From the NCBI GenBank assembly GCA_009192285.1, contig CM018607.1, positions 124,001 to 188,000 of the forward strand: 64,000 nucleotides of DNA, in the 5' to 3' direction. Position numbers and translations under genes: made by a program. Below the pieces are notes generated by a model, which was given only the letters and a program-made list of their open reading frames with translations, made no database searches and was not told the DNA's origin. Of this stretch, positions 34,731 through 46,486 are shown piece by piece; within the stretch, counting starts at the first letter, position 1, and each line of letters starts with the position of its first letter. The DNA comes from Morchella semilibera (Eukaryota; Ascomycota; Pezizomycetes; Pezizales; Morchellaceae).

Positions 34731-34916
34731 GCCCCTTCGTCTGGCAAGAAATGCTGACTCCCCCCCCGGGAAAAAAAAGCAAGAGAAGGGGGGAAGGAGA
34801 AAAAAAAAGCAAATGTTGTTGTGGCCCTACTAATAGATCCGCTTATCAAATAATAGACCTCCAATACAAATTTGATCCCTCTATTATAGAGGTCAGTATT
34901 GCCAGGCTAAGGGGCG
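34731..34916 (+). mobile_element. TGCTGACCCC MITE family, copy 3
   Basis: Left GCCCCTTCGTCTGGCAAGAA followed by ATGCTGACTCCCCCCCC; right AGGTCAGTATTGCCAGGCTA followed by AGGGGC. The core GTGGCCCTACTAATAGATC is shared. This copy carries an extra A-rich insertion (about 34770-34810) that the others lack. Confidence 0.75.
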
Positions 34917-35081
34917 CAAGCAGGGATCGATGCGCTAGTATACGGCCAGAGCCAGATATTGGCAGACCAAACACTCATTCGATATAGGGATTTGATTATA
35001 CAATTGGTTTAGTTTACGGTTGTCTATAGACCAGAATAGGCAGATTGACCTATATTTTTTATACCAGTTGGTATGGAGTAG

Positions 35082-35096
35082 TTAGGGTTAGGGTTA
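35082..35096 (+). repeat. Interstitial telomere-like motif
   Basis: TTAGGGTTAGGGTTA, two and a half telomere units, inside the NLR intergenic gap. Confidence 0.6.
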
Positions 35097-36033
35097 AGAG
35101 CACTAGAAATCCAGTTTTTATATTTTTTCATTCTATATGCTTGCGTCGCCGGTGGGTTATTCCAGCTAATTTGTCGATGTCTCGAGGGCGCGTACCCCTA
35201 GATTGGCGCCGTCGATATGGTATCTAGTTAATCTTCCCTAGATCCTCCAGCTAGCTTATACATATATGGCACGGTTGGTTTCGCACGCGCAGAGATTGTA
35301 TAATTCATTCTCCGATAATACAGGGTTTGTTTAGTATGGTACGGCATTCCCGGGCGGCGCTGGGAACAAGTGGACAGAATCTAATAAGCGGGTGTTACGG
35401 TGAATCATTCGTTCCCAACCATCCTGCGGGGGCACTGGACGCACTTCCTTCCGGAGCTTAAGCTTGATGAGCTGCTGTCAGGGCCAAAATAAATCAGCCG
35501 GAGCGCTAATACTCTCATAACGCTAACATTCCGGCTGGGGTCCTAAAACCGCATCCACTTCTCGTGTCGGGGTGCTGGAATATGCCCGCTCCGCGTCTCA
35601 AAAAAAACGTCCGCCGCTGTTAGTTAGTACTCCGGTTGGATATTGATAGGGGTTATCAGACTCTGATTCCCATATATAACTTATAAATTTAAAAATACAT
35701 GCATTTGGACGATATACCCAGTGGCAGGGCACTCGGGGTACATGTATGGAACATTGAAAGCACTACGCCCAACAAGGTAATAGTCGCGCACCCTCACTAT
35801 GAACATAGAAGTATATGCTAGTGCCATGATTAACTTTGTGTTTCCGTCATGGACATGCATTATGGGTACCGCGTTAGCTCTGGCAAGAGACTCCATGGAA
35901 GCCAAGGACCATGCAATCACCTAACCCCCGCACTTAATCATCATATTATGAGATAATCCCCCTATAGGAGGGGCTAGGGCATTATAATCGTTAAGGGTGA
36001 AGCCTGCTAATAGTTTAGCTGCTTAGTCTTTCT

Positions 36034-39000
36034 CGCCCACTAATTCTGATTAGACACAGCCTCGGTAGCTTGGTGATTAAAGAGGTAGGTGCGACAGCTA
36101 GGTCACATATATAAAGGACTCCCGCTAACAGTTATAGGCAATAATCGAGTGTTTCAGCGGCAGCGACCAGGAGAGTATCTTACACTCATCTGCTGGAGTC
36201 CTGTTTTTCGGCGTCCCGCACAAGGGGCTTGCAGATGATCGGCTAGTATGCATGGTTGATAGTCAGCCTAACGAGAACCTTGTTCGGGACCTGTGCAGAG
36301 ACGGTCGGTTTCTGCGTGTTCTTGACCGATCATTGGGCCACCCGGCCAATCCCATGAGAATGTGCTCCAATATTATATCGTCTTACGAGACAAAAGACAC
36401 AATGACGGTGAAGGTATCCTTCACTTTGTGGCTGCTGATTGAGATTCGGGGAAGTGCTAATTAACGCTGGCTCTAGGAAGTAAGTCCCGACGTATGGGCG
36501 AGATGTGGGCCCTACGTTCGAATGGTTACTGAGGAATCAGTGAGGCATGCGGCTAAGAGTGATCAATATTTTCCGGTGGATGCCGTTCATTCCTCGCTAG
36601 TAAAGTTCACAAGCCGTTCCGACCAGAATTATCAAATGGTCAGTTGTAAGCTGCTAGACATCGCGCGCACGATTTCAGTCGCATCAACAAAAGGTGCGTT
36701 CCGGGATTCTATGCAGCACTATGCGCCCTTCTCCTGCTTTATAACTAATGAGATCACAGCCCCATGTAAGGAAAGAGTAGAAATCTGCCAATAGTTATAC
36801 CCAGGCCCGACGGACGAGAAGCACACTGAAATAAGCGGCAAAAGAAAGGGAAACACTGGTGGCTGGCTTCTGACCAATTATAACTTCCCGTCATGGATGG
36901 ATAACTCAGGGCCACGGTTGCTTTGGGGCTGTGGAATTCGTAAGTAGATTGGTCATTCCCTGGGGTTGTCTGCCGTGATCCGGTTGGTTTATATATATAA
37001 TATCAACTAACAGTGGGTGGCTGGTGCCGGAAAGACTTTTCTTAGGTATTACTGACCCCCTGCCAGCAACCCATCGATGTAACTGACAGTATTTCGGCCA
37101 GCTCCCGTGTGATCGATGCGCTTGATACCCGCTCAAGTGCTGGGTTGGCCTACATCTATTTTAATTATCAGGATCAGAGTCAACAAATGCCGATTACGAT
37201 TCTCCGCAGCCTCATCAAGCAGCTCATAAGCAGGCCTCGCGCACTGAACCTTCCTATTCCGAAACCAGTGCAGTCACTGTATTATACCAATATTGCGGCA
37301 CGCAGCACGCAAAAACTAAAAGACTTGCAAGATGCTCTTGTTGCTAGCCTTGAGCTATTTGCGGAGGTCTTCTTTGCTTTTGATGCATTGGGTGAGTGTC
37401 AAGAGGGTATACGTCAAGACCTGTTGCCACTAATTCATTGGATGGGGCGGGTAGGGCTGGAGTCTTCCTCACAACCCGACGCCACAATATATTACGGCTT
37501 CGCTCGCTCCGACCGATCCCAACATTCAAACATTGGGCCTTGAGGCCAAGAAGGAGTATGTTGTTATTTACGTTGAGGAAACAATTCGATGCCACTCTAG
37601 CGCCCAAGACTAATCAAAGGTGGTTTCAGACAAGAGGTCAATTCCAGACTTGTCGACGCATGCAAAGGAATGTGTGTAGGCCATTATTTTTATCATCTGT
37701 GCTCAAATAAACAGCGCCCAACTGCAGGCCATCAACCCTTATGAATTATCAGCGTAGCTGCGGGGTGGCGTGGTCGGGGAGACCATCTTACTAGAGCCCT
37801 CGACCTGAGCCAAAGCCCGAGCCCAGCCTGAGCTGCTCAAGCTTTCATCAGTAGAGTTAAGCTTTTCCTCAGGCTCATCGACTATACTAGCTCGAGGGGG
37901 AGATTATTCTACTCTCTGGCTTGAATTGGGTGCTAAATTACGGTGATAGGTTTCTACTTGTGCATTTCTATATTGAAGACCTATGCCAATATACGACGAC
38001 GAGAGCCATTAGGCGTGCGTTAGACAGCATACGCTCAACACTCGGGACGGAAAACGCACTGGATAGAACCTACATTAGAGCAACGGATAGTATCCGGGCA
38101 CAACGCGGGGGTCGTGACACGCTCGCTCTAAAAGCCCTCACGTGGCTCCTAACCGCATATTGCACACTTATTGTTGAAGAACTCCGTATGGCTGCTGCGG
38201 TGGGCGATGGGGGCAGCCCATTGTATGGATAAACCGAGGAAGATGTGCCGAGTGAAAAATATTGTGGACGTGTGTCATAGGCTAGTGGTTATCGAGCATG
38301 GCCATTATACCGATACCATCAGGTTAGCCCACTCCCCTGTTCATGAGTATCTCGAAAGGACTTGTGGAATTGGAGATTTAGCGAAACGTCATCTTACGGC
38401 TGCCCTCGGCTGCCTGGGCTTTATGCAGTTGATCAGCCCCATGGATTCGGGAGGAGAGTTGTACGGGGGGCTGGACGGGCGGCAGGAGTATTCGGAATTC
38501 AGTGATGAGGGAACAGAACTGTTGGGCCACCTGAGCAAGTGGCAGCGTTGTGGACTTATGCGATACATCAGGATGGGCCTTCACAAGCACATGCAGGTTC
38601 ATCCTGATGTATCGCCAATGACCACACCGGTACCCTGCTCAAATCCCTGCGGAACACGGGTCTACTGAAGCTTCTTGGTCCAATTACAGCCAGGATGGGG
38701 AGCGGGTACAGGACCTTCTCGTACAATAGGCTCCTGTACGACACGTCGCCGGCGTTGTATGAAGCAACAGCATGGGGGAGTATTGTCCTCGCCCGCCAAC
38801 TCCTGGATGGCGGGGCTGAGAGTACCAACCGCAGTTCGGGCGGCTGGACGCCACTGTATGTTGCTGTTAGGGAAAATATGGTGGATCTGGTTCAGTTTTG
38901 GCTCGAAAAGGGCGTTGAAGTGGATGGAGGGGACGAGTCGAGGGAAACACCCCTCCATATAGCAATCAAAGAGAATTCGATAGGTGCAGCCCGGATACTA

Positions 39001-41342
39001 CTTAGCAGGGGCGCAGATCTAGTGAGAGTTATTACACAGCCCTCCAATCGGGTGGAGACCATGATCAAAAACAAAGACATGCTGAAGCTTCCAGGGTATG
39101 GTAGGAACCGGTTGTGATATAAGACAAACCTGCACCGATCACCAAACCAAGGAGCTCAAACTGTACCAACTGTACCAACTGCTTATCTCGACAGTTTGAA
39201 CAGGTTTAACTGCTTAAATCGTGGCTTTATGTCTTGGCATCATCACCATGAAAACAGTCCTAAAGTCATTACCCATGTTCTCGAACAGAGTATTCGAGCT
39301 TAGGAACTGGGGTGTTTGAGTTTTGACGGCGATAGAAACTGCACCAACTGTCAAGTTGAATGGTCAAGTTAAATGGTTTAGTCAAACCGGTTTGAACTAG
39401 GTAACCGGTAAAGCACTGGGAACTTTGGAAGCTTCTGTTTGAGTTTGGGCTAAGCGTAGAGCACAAGAGACAGTGTTACAAATGCCGTATACAATGGCGA
39501 ATTTGCTGATGTTCAATTCCTACTCGCGAACAGAGCAGGAATCGACGCTTCTGGTCCCAAAGACACAGCGCCCCATATCGCTGTAAGGAACGGCCACACA
39601 GATATCCTTCGGCTGCTACTGAGATGCGCGGGGGGGCAGCTCGCTGAAGGCGGTGGATGTTACTGATGTGTATTGTAGCGGTAATTAGGCACCATATACA
39701 TGTAGACAGGCTGGTCCTGTATATATAGACGTGAGAGACAAGGATGGCCGTACTGAGTTATCCTATGCCTTGAAGGATTCGGTCCATATGAGTATGTTAC
39801 TTGATGCGGGTGCGGACATCTATAACCTAGACTACCGCGGAAGGTATTACTACGTCGCCTACTTTGGTAATGCGGACGCCATCTCGCTGCTCATAGAAAA
39901 AGGTTCAACCCTCGGGCCACGAGATGAAAATCACCAAACACCGCTACATTGCGCAAGGGGCGGCGTAGTTGCCTTATTGCTTGAACGGGGTGCCAAGGTC
40001 AACTCAAGGGACAAGAGCGGGAATTCACAGCTAAATTGCCGGTTGGAAGTAGAATATTTGACCAGGTGGGACAGCGAGAGAATCGATGACGATGTGCGGG
40101 TCTTGCTCAGAGCCGGTGCGGATGTGGATGCGCGAAACAAGGTTGGGACGCGCGGGCCCTGTAAGGCTACTGGTGCAAATGGGGGCGGACATACAGACAC
40201 GAGACGTCATGCAAATGTCAGCTATGCATCATGCTGCTACATCGAGAAACAGCGCAGATGCGATATCAGTTCTGATGGAGCACGACATGAGCATTGATGC
40301 GCGGGATATCAAACAAAGAACACCACTCCACCACGCCTCGCAGTATCAACCGTCCGAGTCAAGTCGTGAACGATAGGTTACCCCCCTTGTGAGAGAGGGA
40401 GCGTCGGTATACCCCAAGGACAAGGATGGGAATAAACCACTGAGGTACCTAATTACCCGCCGCCACAGAGCTGCGGCAAAGATATTGATTGGAGCGGGCG
40501 CCGACGTAAACGATGTCAATGACAATGACAAGGACCAGCGGAGCCTACTGCACCTGGCTGCTCGGGGCACGTGGGGTAGCCTGAGCCTTATGGAACTGCT
40601 CCTAGATGCCGGTGCCGAAGTAAACGTCTCTGACAGGAAAAAGAGAACACCACTCCACTATGCATTAACTAACATGTCTTGCGGGGGCTACGAAATGATC
40701 CTACTCCTGGTAGCTAAGGGTGCCAATTTAAACGCCGGAGACATCGATGGAAACACACCGCCACAAGATATATGTGGCCGGAAGGGCCACAGGCTGGAAA
40801 CGAGAGAGGTGGTGCAGTCACTAGTTTCCGCGAGCGCCGACGTAAGAACGTTTGATAATGATCAAAGAGGTCTACTCCATGTGGCTGCAAAGGGATGTCG
40901 TCAAGAGATCATGACCCTCCTCCTCGATGCTGGTGCACACATACACGCTCTAGACGGCAACCCAAGAGGACTACTACATTACGCAGTGCAAAGTGGGCCG
41001 GACGGAGATGTGAGGACAAAGGTTGAACCCCTAGTAGATAAGGGGGCCAAAGAAAATGCCAGGGACATTGAAAGAAAGACCCCACTACATTATTTGAGCC
41101 TGTGGTGTACGGGTGATGACGTCGAAGTATTGGTCAAGGCGGGAGGGGATGTAAACGCTATTGACAATAACCAAGTAAGCGTGTTGCATGCAGCTGCAAA
41201 AGGGTATTACGTTTCAATGATGAAACTGCTCCTGGACGCCGGCACCGATATCCACGCGTGCGACAGTAACCAAAGAACACCGCTGCACTACGCGGTGCTG
41301 GATGGCCTCGTGTGGTGCCTCAAAGTCTATGGGTTAGGGTAG
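36034..41342 (+). pseudogene. Decayed SesB-lipase/NACHT/ankyrin STAND gene
   Basis: Pieces run in family order on one strand. At 36034-36083 RPLILIRHSLGSLVIKE is a degenerate nucleophile elbow of an alpha/beta-hydrolase (SesB-type) effector, with Ser at 36058-36060. At 36162-36413 FFGVPHKGL and SSYETKDT follow; a 63-nt GT..AG intron (36414-36476) leads to VRMVTEESVRHAA. The P-loop AGAGKTFL lies at about 37020-37046, followed by a 44-nt intron and then AGLAYIYFNYQDQ; the Walker B-like FFAFDALGEC has Gly where Asp-Glu is usual. Winged-helix pieces occupy 37921-38668 and ankyrin repeats 38695-41342, ending in a 317-codon open segment. At least four frame changes or stops (near 37500, 38210, 40145, TAG at 40374) show decay. 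A non-ankyrin insert of about 360 bp follows 39118. Confidence 0.75.
40389..41342 (+). other. Longest surviving ankyrin segment of the second NLR relic
   Basis: A 317-codon open stretch in the same frame as, and directly after, a TAG at 40374-40376. It contains about nine ankyrin modules with cores such as LLHLAARG, TPLHYALTN and LLLDAGTDIHACD. These modules are diverged from one another, unlike those of the gene at 27489-33246, so this array has not been homogenised recently. Confidence 0.75.
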
Positions 41343-41399
41343 CCGCTTAGCCAACGACCGCCTATGGGTTAGGGTAGCCACTTAGCCAACGACCGCTAG
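41331..41399 (+). repeat. 35-bp direct repeat, two copies
   Basis: GGGTTAGGGTAGCCGCTTAG and its continuation CCAACGACCGCC are repeated 35 bp later with one or two changes. The first copy overlaps the stop of the ankyrin segment. Each copy starts with a TTAGGG unit. Confidence 0.85.
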
Positions 41400-41431
41400 A
41401 ATAAAAATGAAAGAAAGCACCCATAAGGCGG

Positions 41432-41485
41432 TGGCCTAGTGGTTACTTGTTCCACTTCACACCCAAACTACACGAGTTCATCTCC
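41432..41485 (+). promoter_or_regulatory. tRNA-type pol III promoter boxes, possible SINE head
   Basis: An A-box TGGCCTAGTGG (41432-41442) is followed 33 nt later by a B-box-like AGTTCATCTCC (41475-41485). Order and spacing are tRNA-like, but acceptor pairing is not evident, so this is more likely a tRNA-derived element than a tRNA. Confidence 0.35.
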
Positions 41486-41831
41486 TTCGTTCGTAGCTTT
41501 GCGTCTGAGGTGTATCAGGCAACGCACTAGGCATCTTCAATTTTTTGGTGTTTTTTAGGGCCGCGGGTTTGAATTTTTAAGGATAATTTCTTTAACATCC
41601 GAGCTCGAGAAGATATACTTTTCCTTGTAAATAGATTCTTCCTACACCTGGTCCTATGTGTTCCCTTTGCTAGATTTGGAGTTTCAGGCGGGGACGACCT
41701 CAAATCCGGCCACGCAGACCACAAAACCATGGGCCTCTCGCGGTAACCCTTAGGAGCGTGCCCTACAACAGCGCGCACCAGCATTCGAGACGGGTGTTCT
41801 CTGATAAAGTCTCCTCCTGCCTAGGTATTGC

Positions 41832-41999
41832 TCCGGCCCGCTTAATCCTACCTCTAAAGCACGGCGGAATCCGCAAGGGTTAGGTTTTCTTTTGTGTATG
41901 TATTGCCAGTAGGAGTTGCGCAGTGTAGGTGAGCAAAAGAAAAACATCACCCTTGCGGATTCCGTCACGTTTTAGAGATATAGGATTAAGCGGTCCGGA
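41832..41999 (+). mobile_element. Inverted-repeat element with about 50-bp arms
   Basis: Left arm TCCGGCCCGCTTAATCCTAC...GGAATCCGCAAGGGT; right arm ACCCTTGCGGATTCCGTCAC...GGATTAAGCGGTCCGGA. The central spacer of about 60 bp is bounded by TTTTCTTTT and AAAAGAAAA, which also pair. Confidence 0.8.
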
Positions 42000-42285
42000 A
42001 GCATACCCCTCATTCTATCCAGCCAATCGGGAAAGCTGTGGTCGGGGGGGATGGCGCACGACAAGGCCGAAGACCGAAGGCGCCGAGTAGCTAAAGCGCA
42101 TCACTAAACTACAGTCTATCTGCTCTGGCTCTCGCATAGTTAGCAAGTTGCTGATATATCCGTCCGACCCGGTCACAAGATATCCGACCGATTCTTTCCT
42201 TTTGAACATGACGACTCCCGACAACCTCCACCACTATTGTGGGGATCAGCCTCTCCAGGTACAGCCAATCTCCAGAAGGGGCGAA

Positions 42286-42327
42286 TGCTCAAGGTGCTGG
42301 GGGGAGGGACATATGGTACCCTATTGT
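42286..42327 (+). pseudogene. CCHC zinc-knuckle relic
   Basis: The frame reads CSRCWGEGHMVPYC, exactly C-x2-C-x4-H-x4-C, followed at once by TGA. Nothing around it completes a gag or other RNA-binding protein, so it may be a retroelement fragment or chance. Confidence 0.3.
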
Positions 42328-45300
42328 TGATAAAATGCGACGGTGGGGGTATCCGGGCGTTAAAGAGATCTGTAGGTTGACAACGCCATCCGTCGTCCGA
42401 TGTCGGGAGTTGCGGGCTTTGGTTAAGCTGAAATAGGTGTTTACTGTGATAAGGCCTATCTCAATGGACATCCGCCGCGTATCCCCCGGTTACAGACTCA
42501 TATTTATCCTATAATTCGGTAGTATCGAGAATACTCTGTCCGATTCTTCGGGTGAGGGGGACGGGGAACCGACCTACTTCGCGATGGAATACCTAGCACG
42601 GCGAGTCAATGGCCCTTGTCGCCCGCCATGAGCCGCCGGAATATGGCGGAAGAATCATTGCGCAATAGCTAGCTGAAGGGTTTGACGTTAAATATTAGTA
42701 CACTCGGAACCTAGTTCATAACAGAACTCATGGTCCCCAGGCAGGTGGAAAGACTTGGTGTAGGGTAGGCACTGCGACAGACGTGGCTGATTGGAGATAG
42801 ATCAACTGGCAAGGGCTGCCAAACGGAGGGTCTCGGACAGTGGGACAGACAGCCGACGTGTGAGTGCTCTCACAAAGTCCTCCAGTATCTCTTTTGCTTC
42901 TGCTACCTGTGTTTGCCGCTACCTGTGCTACACAACGATTAGCACCGGCTCTTTTTAAACTTCCTAATAACCCTAGAATCGTTAACTATGACGATGACGC
43001 GGGTGATATAACTAGCTAGAGCCTCTAGTTAAACCCCCGAAGTCTCCCTCGGTTCCCGCCCCCCCGCGGCCCGGATTTCCGGTTTCCGACGAGGAACCGG
43101 GCTCGTGCGGGCCCGTCATCATCCCGTATCTGAGTGCGCTGCCATCGAGGAGTACATGCATTTACGGAGAGCACGCAGTAAAAAGAATCCCCTTCCAATA
43201 TTAGCAGTTATAGCACAAACACCACCCCCGGACAATGATACCTCAGGTAGAAAGATGAGACAAGCACAGTATGTAGAACGGTCATCGCTTAGCCCAGCTT
43301 CTCTAATGTATGCCCATAAAATAGCAGGTATACTAACATTTGCGGGCAAGGGTGGTGGCGAAAACAAAACGCATTGCAGATAGTGCTTCGCGGAGGCCTC
43401 CCGTCGGGATTGTTTGAACGCAGTATTGATCCTGGTTCCGCTGACCTGGGGGGTTAGACGCTTAAGAATATAATACGGAGGTAGGCAACATCTAGCCGGG
43501 AGTCACAAGATCGCATCACTCTGCGGTTATAAACGAACATTTGCCACCTTTGTACCCTAGCTCTAGCGGATGTGCGCTCGTCGGGAAATGGGTGCGTCTA
43601 AGAGACGTCACTAAGTTTGTTCCACCAACCCGCTCTCAACCGTTATAGGGCGCGGCATGGAAGAGGTCGCAAGTAGCAGGGGCAAAATAGCCCAGGACAG
43701 GTAGACTTTATGTTATCTTCTTTGTTCATTCTGTAGTTCCGACCTTTAATGTGAGACTTGAGCTTGTGCTATTTGTATATCTATCGTTATTTTGGGGGGG
43801 TATCTTTTACACTAGTATTGGCTGACACCTGAAAGGCTGCGATCACGGTCGGGGGGTGGGGGGGGAATAGCGCCCTTACCCCCCGATAGGAAAATAAGAC
43901 CCCGATATCACATTTGAGCCCGATATCACATTTCAGGCTCCGGCATGCAATTTATGTCGGGTGCCCCCCATGCAGGTACACACAGCCTTATCGATAAGAC
44001 ATCCCGGATGGCCGGGCCCACACAATGCCTGAGAGCCTCACTATCTGTTGCCGGGTTTCGCACATACTAATTCCCAGCCTCTAGTCCGAACGGATACCCG
44101 CAAAATTACCAGACGCTAGTTTTTGTGATTTTTATCTTGTTGTTTTTACCTACTCGGCTAAGTTGCTTTTTTCTTTTTTTTTTGGGAGGCTCCACAAAAC
44201 CTAAATCCCTAAGTGGTCTCTTCGGTATTTTATCGTTTGAAAATCCTCCATCATCAGAAGTATCGGTATCTGATCAAGTCATTCCTGTCCGCAGTTCAGT
44301 TCGCCATAGGCCACTGCGGAGATAGTCTCCTCTCATCCCGCGCCCTCCGTATTTCCGGACTACATTCTCTGACGAGAACCTCCGATGCTCCTGGATCGCC
44401 AGATAAGCATGACACGCCCACAAAATACCGTTAAGTCTCGAAATAAGCGCCCGGGTTTGATGCACCCAAGCAGAGCAATAGGTGGTGGCAAGGCATAAAG
44501 CACCCCATCAGGCGGCCTGGGTTCGACCTTTGATGTCCTAATCAGTGGTCCAGGTCGCTGCCTGCTGTATCCGTTACTCCCGTCCGGGTTCGCCATATTT
44601 TACTGGCCTAGGAGGCACCGTGAACCAGCAAAGCCTGCTGCCCTTTTCCCGATGAAACTGGCATACTACATATATTGCCACAGTTAATTAGCATGCCATC
44701 ATTCCGAAAAGAGGGACGGAGTAATGAACCACGGAGTATGTAGAATAGTATCAGGTTGCGAGCGAATGATGACCAGTGATTTGGTATCGGGTAAGAGTAA
44801 GCTCTATCTTCCAATCGGAGGCTGAATGAGCTCTGCCGGAGGATAGAAAAAGGTTATTCTCGTACGTATATAAGCCCGACAGCGCCCCTTCTAGTGTCGG
44901 AGAGCTCCCGACACCCCTACGAAAGGCTTCCACCAGTTAACATTAATGCAGAGTTCCCTGGCTTTAAGGGGAACACAAAAAGGACCACGGGGTGTAGCTA
45001 ACGCGGCCATCCGGTCCCTCTACCATACACTGCCGAATCCGGTTATAGAAGTTTCGAGCATGTACAGAGAACGACCTTTTGGCTAAAATCGCCCGATGTA
45101 GAGTGTACTTGTTGTATCGGTGATTAAGATTCGTGGTCTTGGCTATGACGCTTTTATTTTTCGTATGATTTCCAGCTATCTGAATAATCTTACAGACTAT
45201 TACACTTTATATCATTCTATCTGGGCTTCTTGGGGAACTGAAGAATCCAACACCCCAAACCTCTGCCAACAATCCGCTAGGGAAATACCCACCTCTAGAG

Positions 45301-46486
45301 ACCATTATTTGACACTTCCTGCCCCTTGCACTTCCGCTCTCTCCGCGGTCGTGGCTCAACAACATACATCTACATGATTGGATGAAAGGGGATACCAGCC
45401 CTCCCGGCCACGAGTGACAGAATGCAAGTTGGTCGATCCGCTGATGTAGGTCCCATGAGACTAGTGAACTATCTCTGATGGATAGAGCCAGGGATACTCT
45501 GGGATGAGTTCTCCTCGGCTCCAATCTACTCCAATCTACTCTAAGCTAATACTAACCTCTTAAAGAGACTCTCGCCATCACGACACCAAGGCTAATTTCG
45601 CCGGTTTAGAAAAAGTTGGTTTTGATTGACTGAGCCACAATCTATCACTCCGTACTGTCTAATCGTGGGGGAGTACCGCTAATTGAGACAGGCTGGTTGA
45701 TCCAAGACCGCGTCATGCTTGCTCACACAGCATCACATGTAAAACTCATTGAACCCCCGCGAACCAACTGTAGAACTTGAGCAAGTTTGAAATGCAACAT
45801 ATCCGTTTGTACCACCGTCCGTCCACCGCCCCATCATCCCGCTATCACACAACACATCCGTTTGTACCATCCCCGACCATTCATGCTCAACAGTATCACG
45901 TTCCATCAATCTTCCCCCAACGTCCAAAAAAAACAAGAGTCATCAAACGATAAAGGAAATAAGAAAAAACAGAAAAAAAAGAGGCACACAGCCTTGCCGA
46001 TCTCCGCTGCCACAAACCCTCCCTCAAATACCGAAACAAAAACCAACACCGCGCGTTATCCGGCCTAGAAGGTCTAGAGAATAGATGGTGTTAAGGACCC
46101 TGCACTAACGGGACGGACGCGAGGATAACTCAGAAGAAGTGTTTCTTAAGCTTACTAGTCCAATCCCGTCCACCAGTTGTAGTCACTCACTAGTCCTATG
46201 AGATGTTTAGTAACTACCGATGAGCATAGAAGAGCTATAGCCTACCTCGAGCTCTTCAATTCGTGAACTTCATAGAGTGTTGGTCAGACAGTCACCTCTC
46301 GGTAGAATTAGAAGGGTTAGTTGAGGGGATTTACGGTAGTAGGTCACTTTGTAGAGTTATGTTCTGGTTGCCGCTGTACTCGGTAGGGCTAGGGTCGAGT
46401 AAACTCCTGGTTGTGGCAATTGGCTGGTCAGAAGTTTATTTCACTCAAAAATGAAGCGTCTACTGAAGCGCGGTGTGGGATCTACT

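Larger units (their letters stand above)
33247..36029. other. Intergenic gap between two divergent NLR genes
   Basis: Holds three inverted-repeat elements (34033-34156, 34306-34432, 34731-34916), a telomere-like motif (35082-35096) and no supported gene. The promoters of both NLR genes would have lain in this gap. A phrase at about 34167 (CACCTTTAAGGCGCGCCGCA) is shared with about 8065. Confidence 0.5.
41343..46486. other. Gene-poor DNA between the NLR relic and the satellite
   Basis: Includes a tRNA-promoter-like segment (41432-41485), a 168-bp inverted-repeat element (41832-41999), a zinc-knuckle relic (42286-42327) and a dispersed repeat near 44080-44170. A frame at 43105-43383 (EEYMHLRRARSKKNPLPIL) has protein-like composition but no family I recognise. 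Nothing else is supported. Confidence 0.5.

Noticed and set aside
44500-44525. B-box-like GGGTTCGACC
   Set aside because: No A-box at tRNA spacing and no stems.
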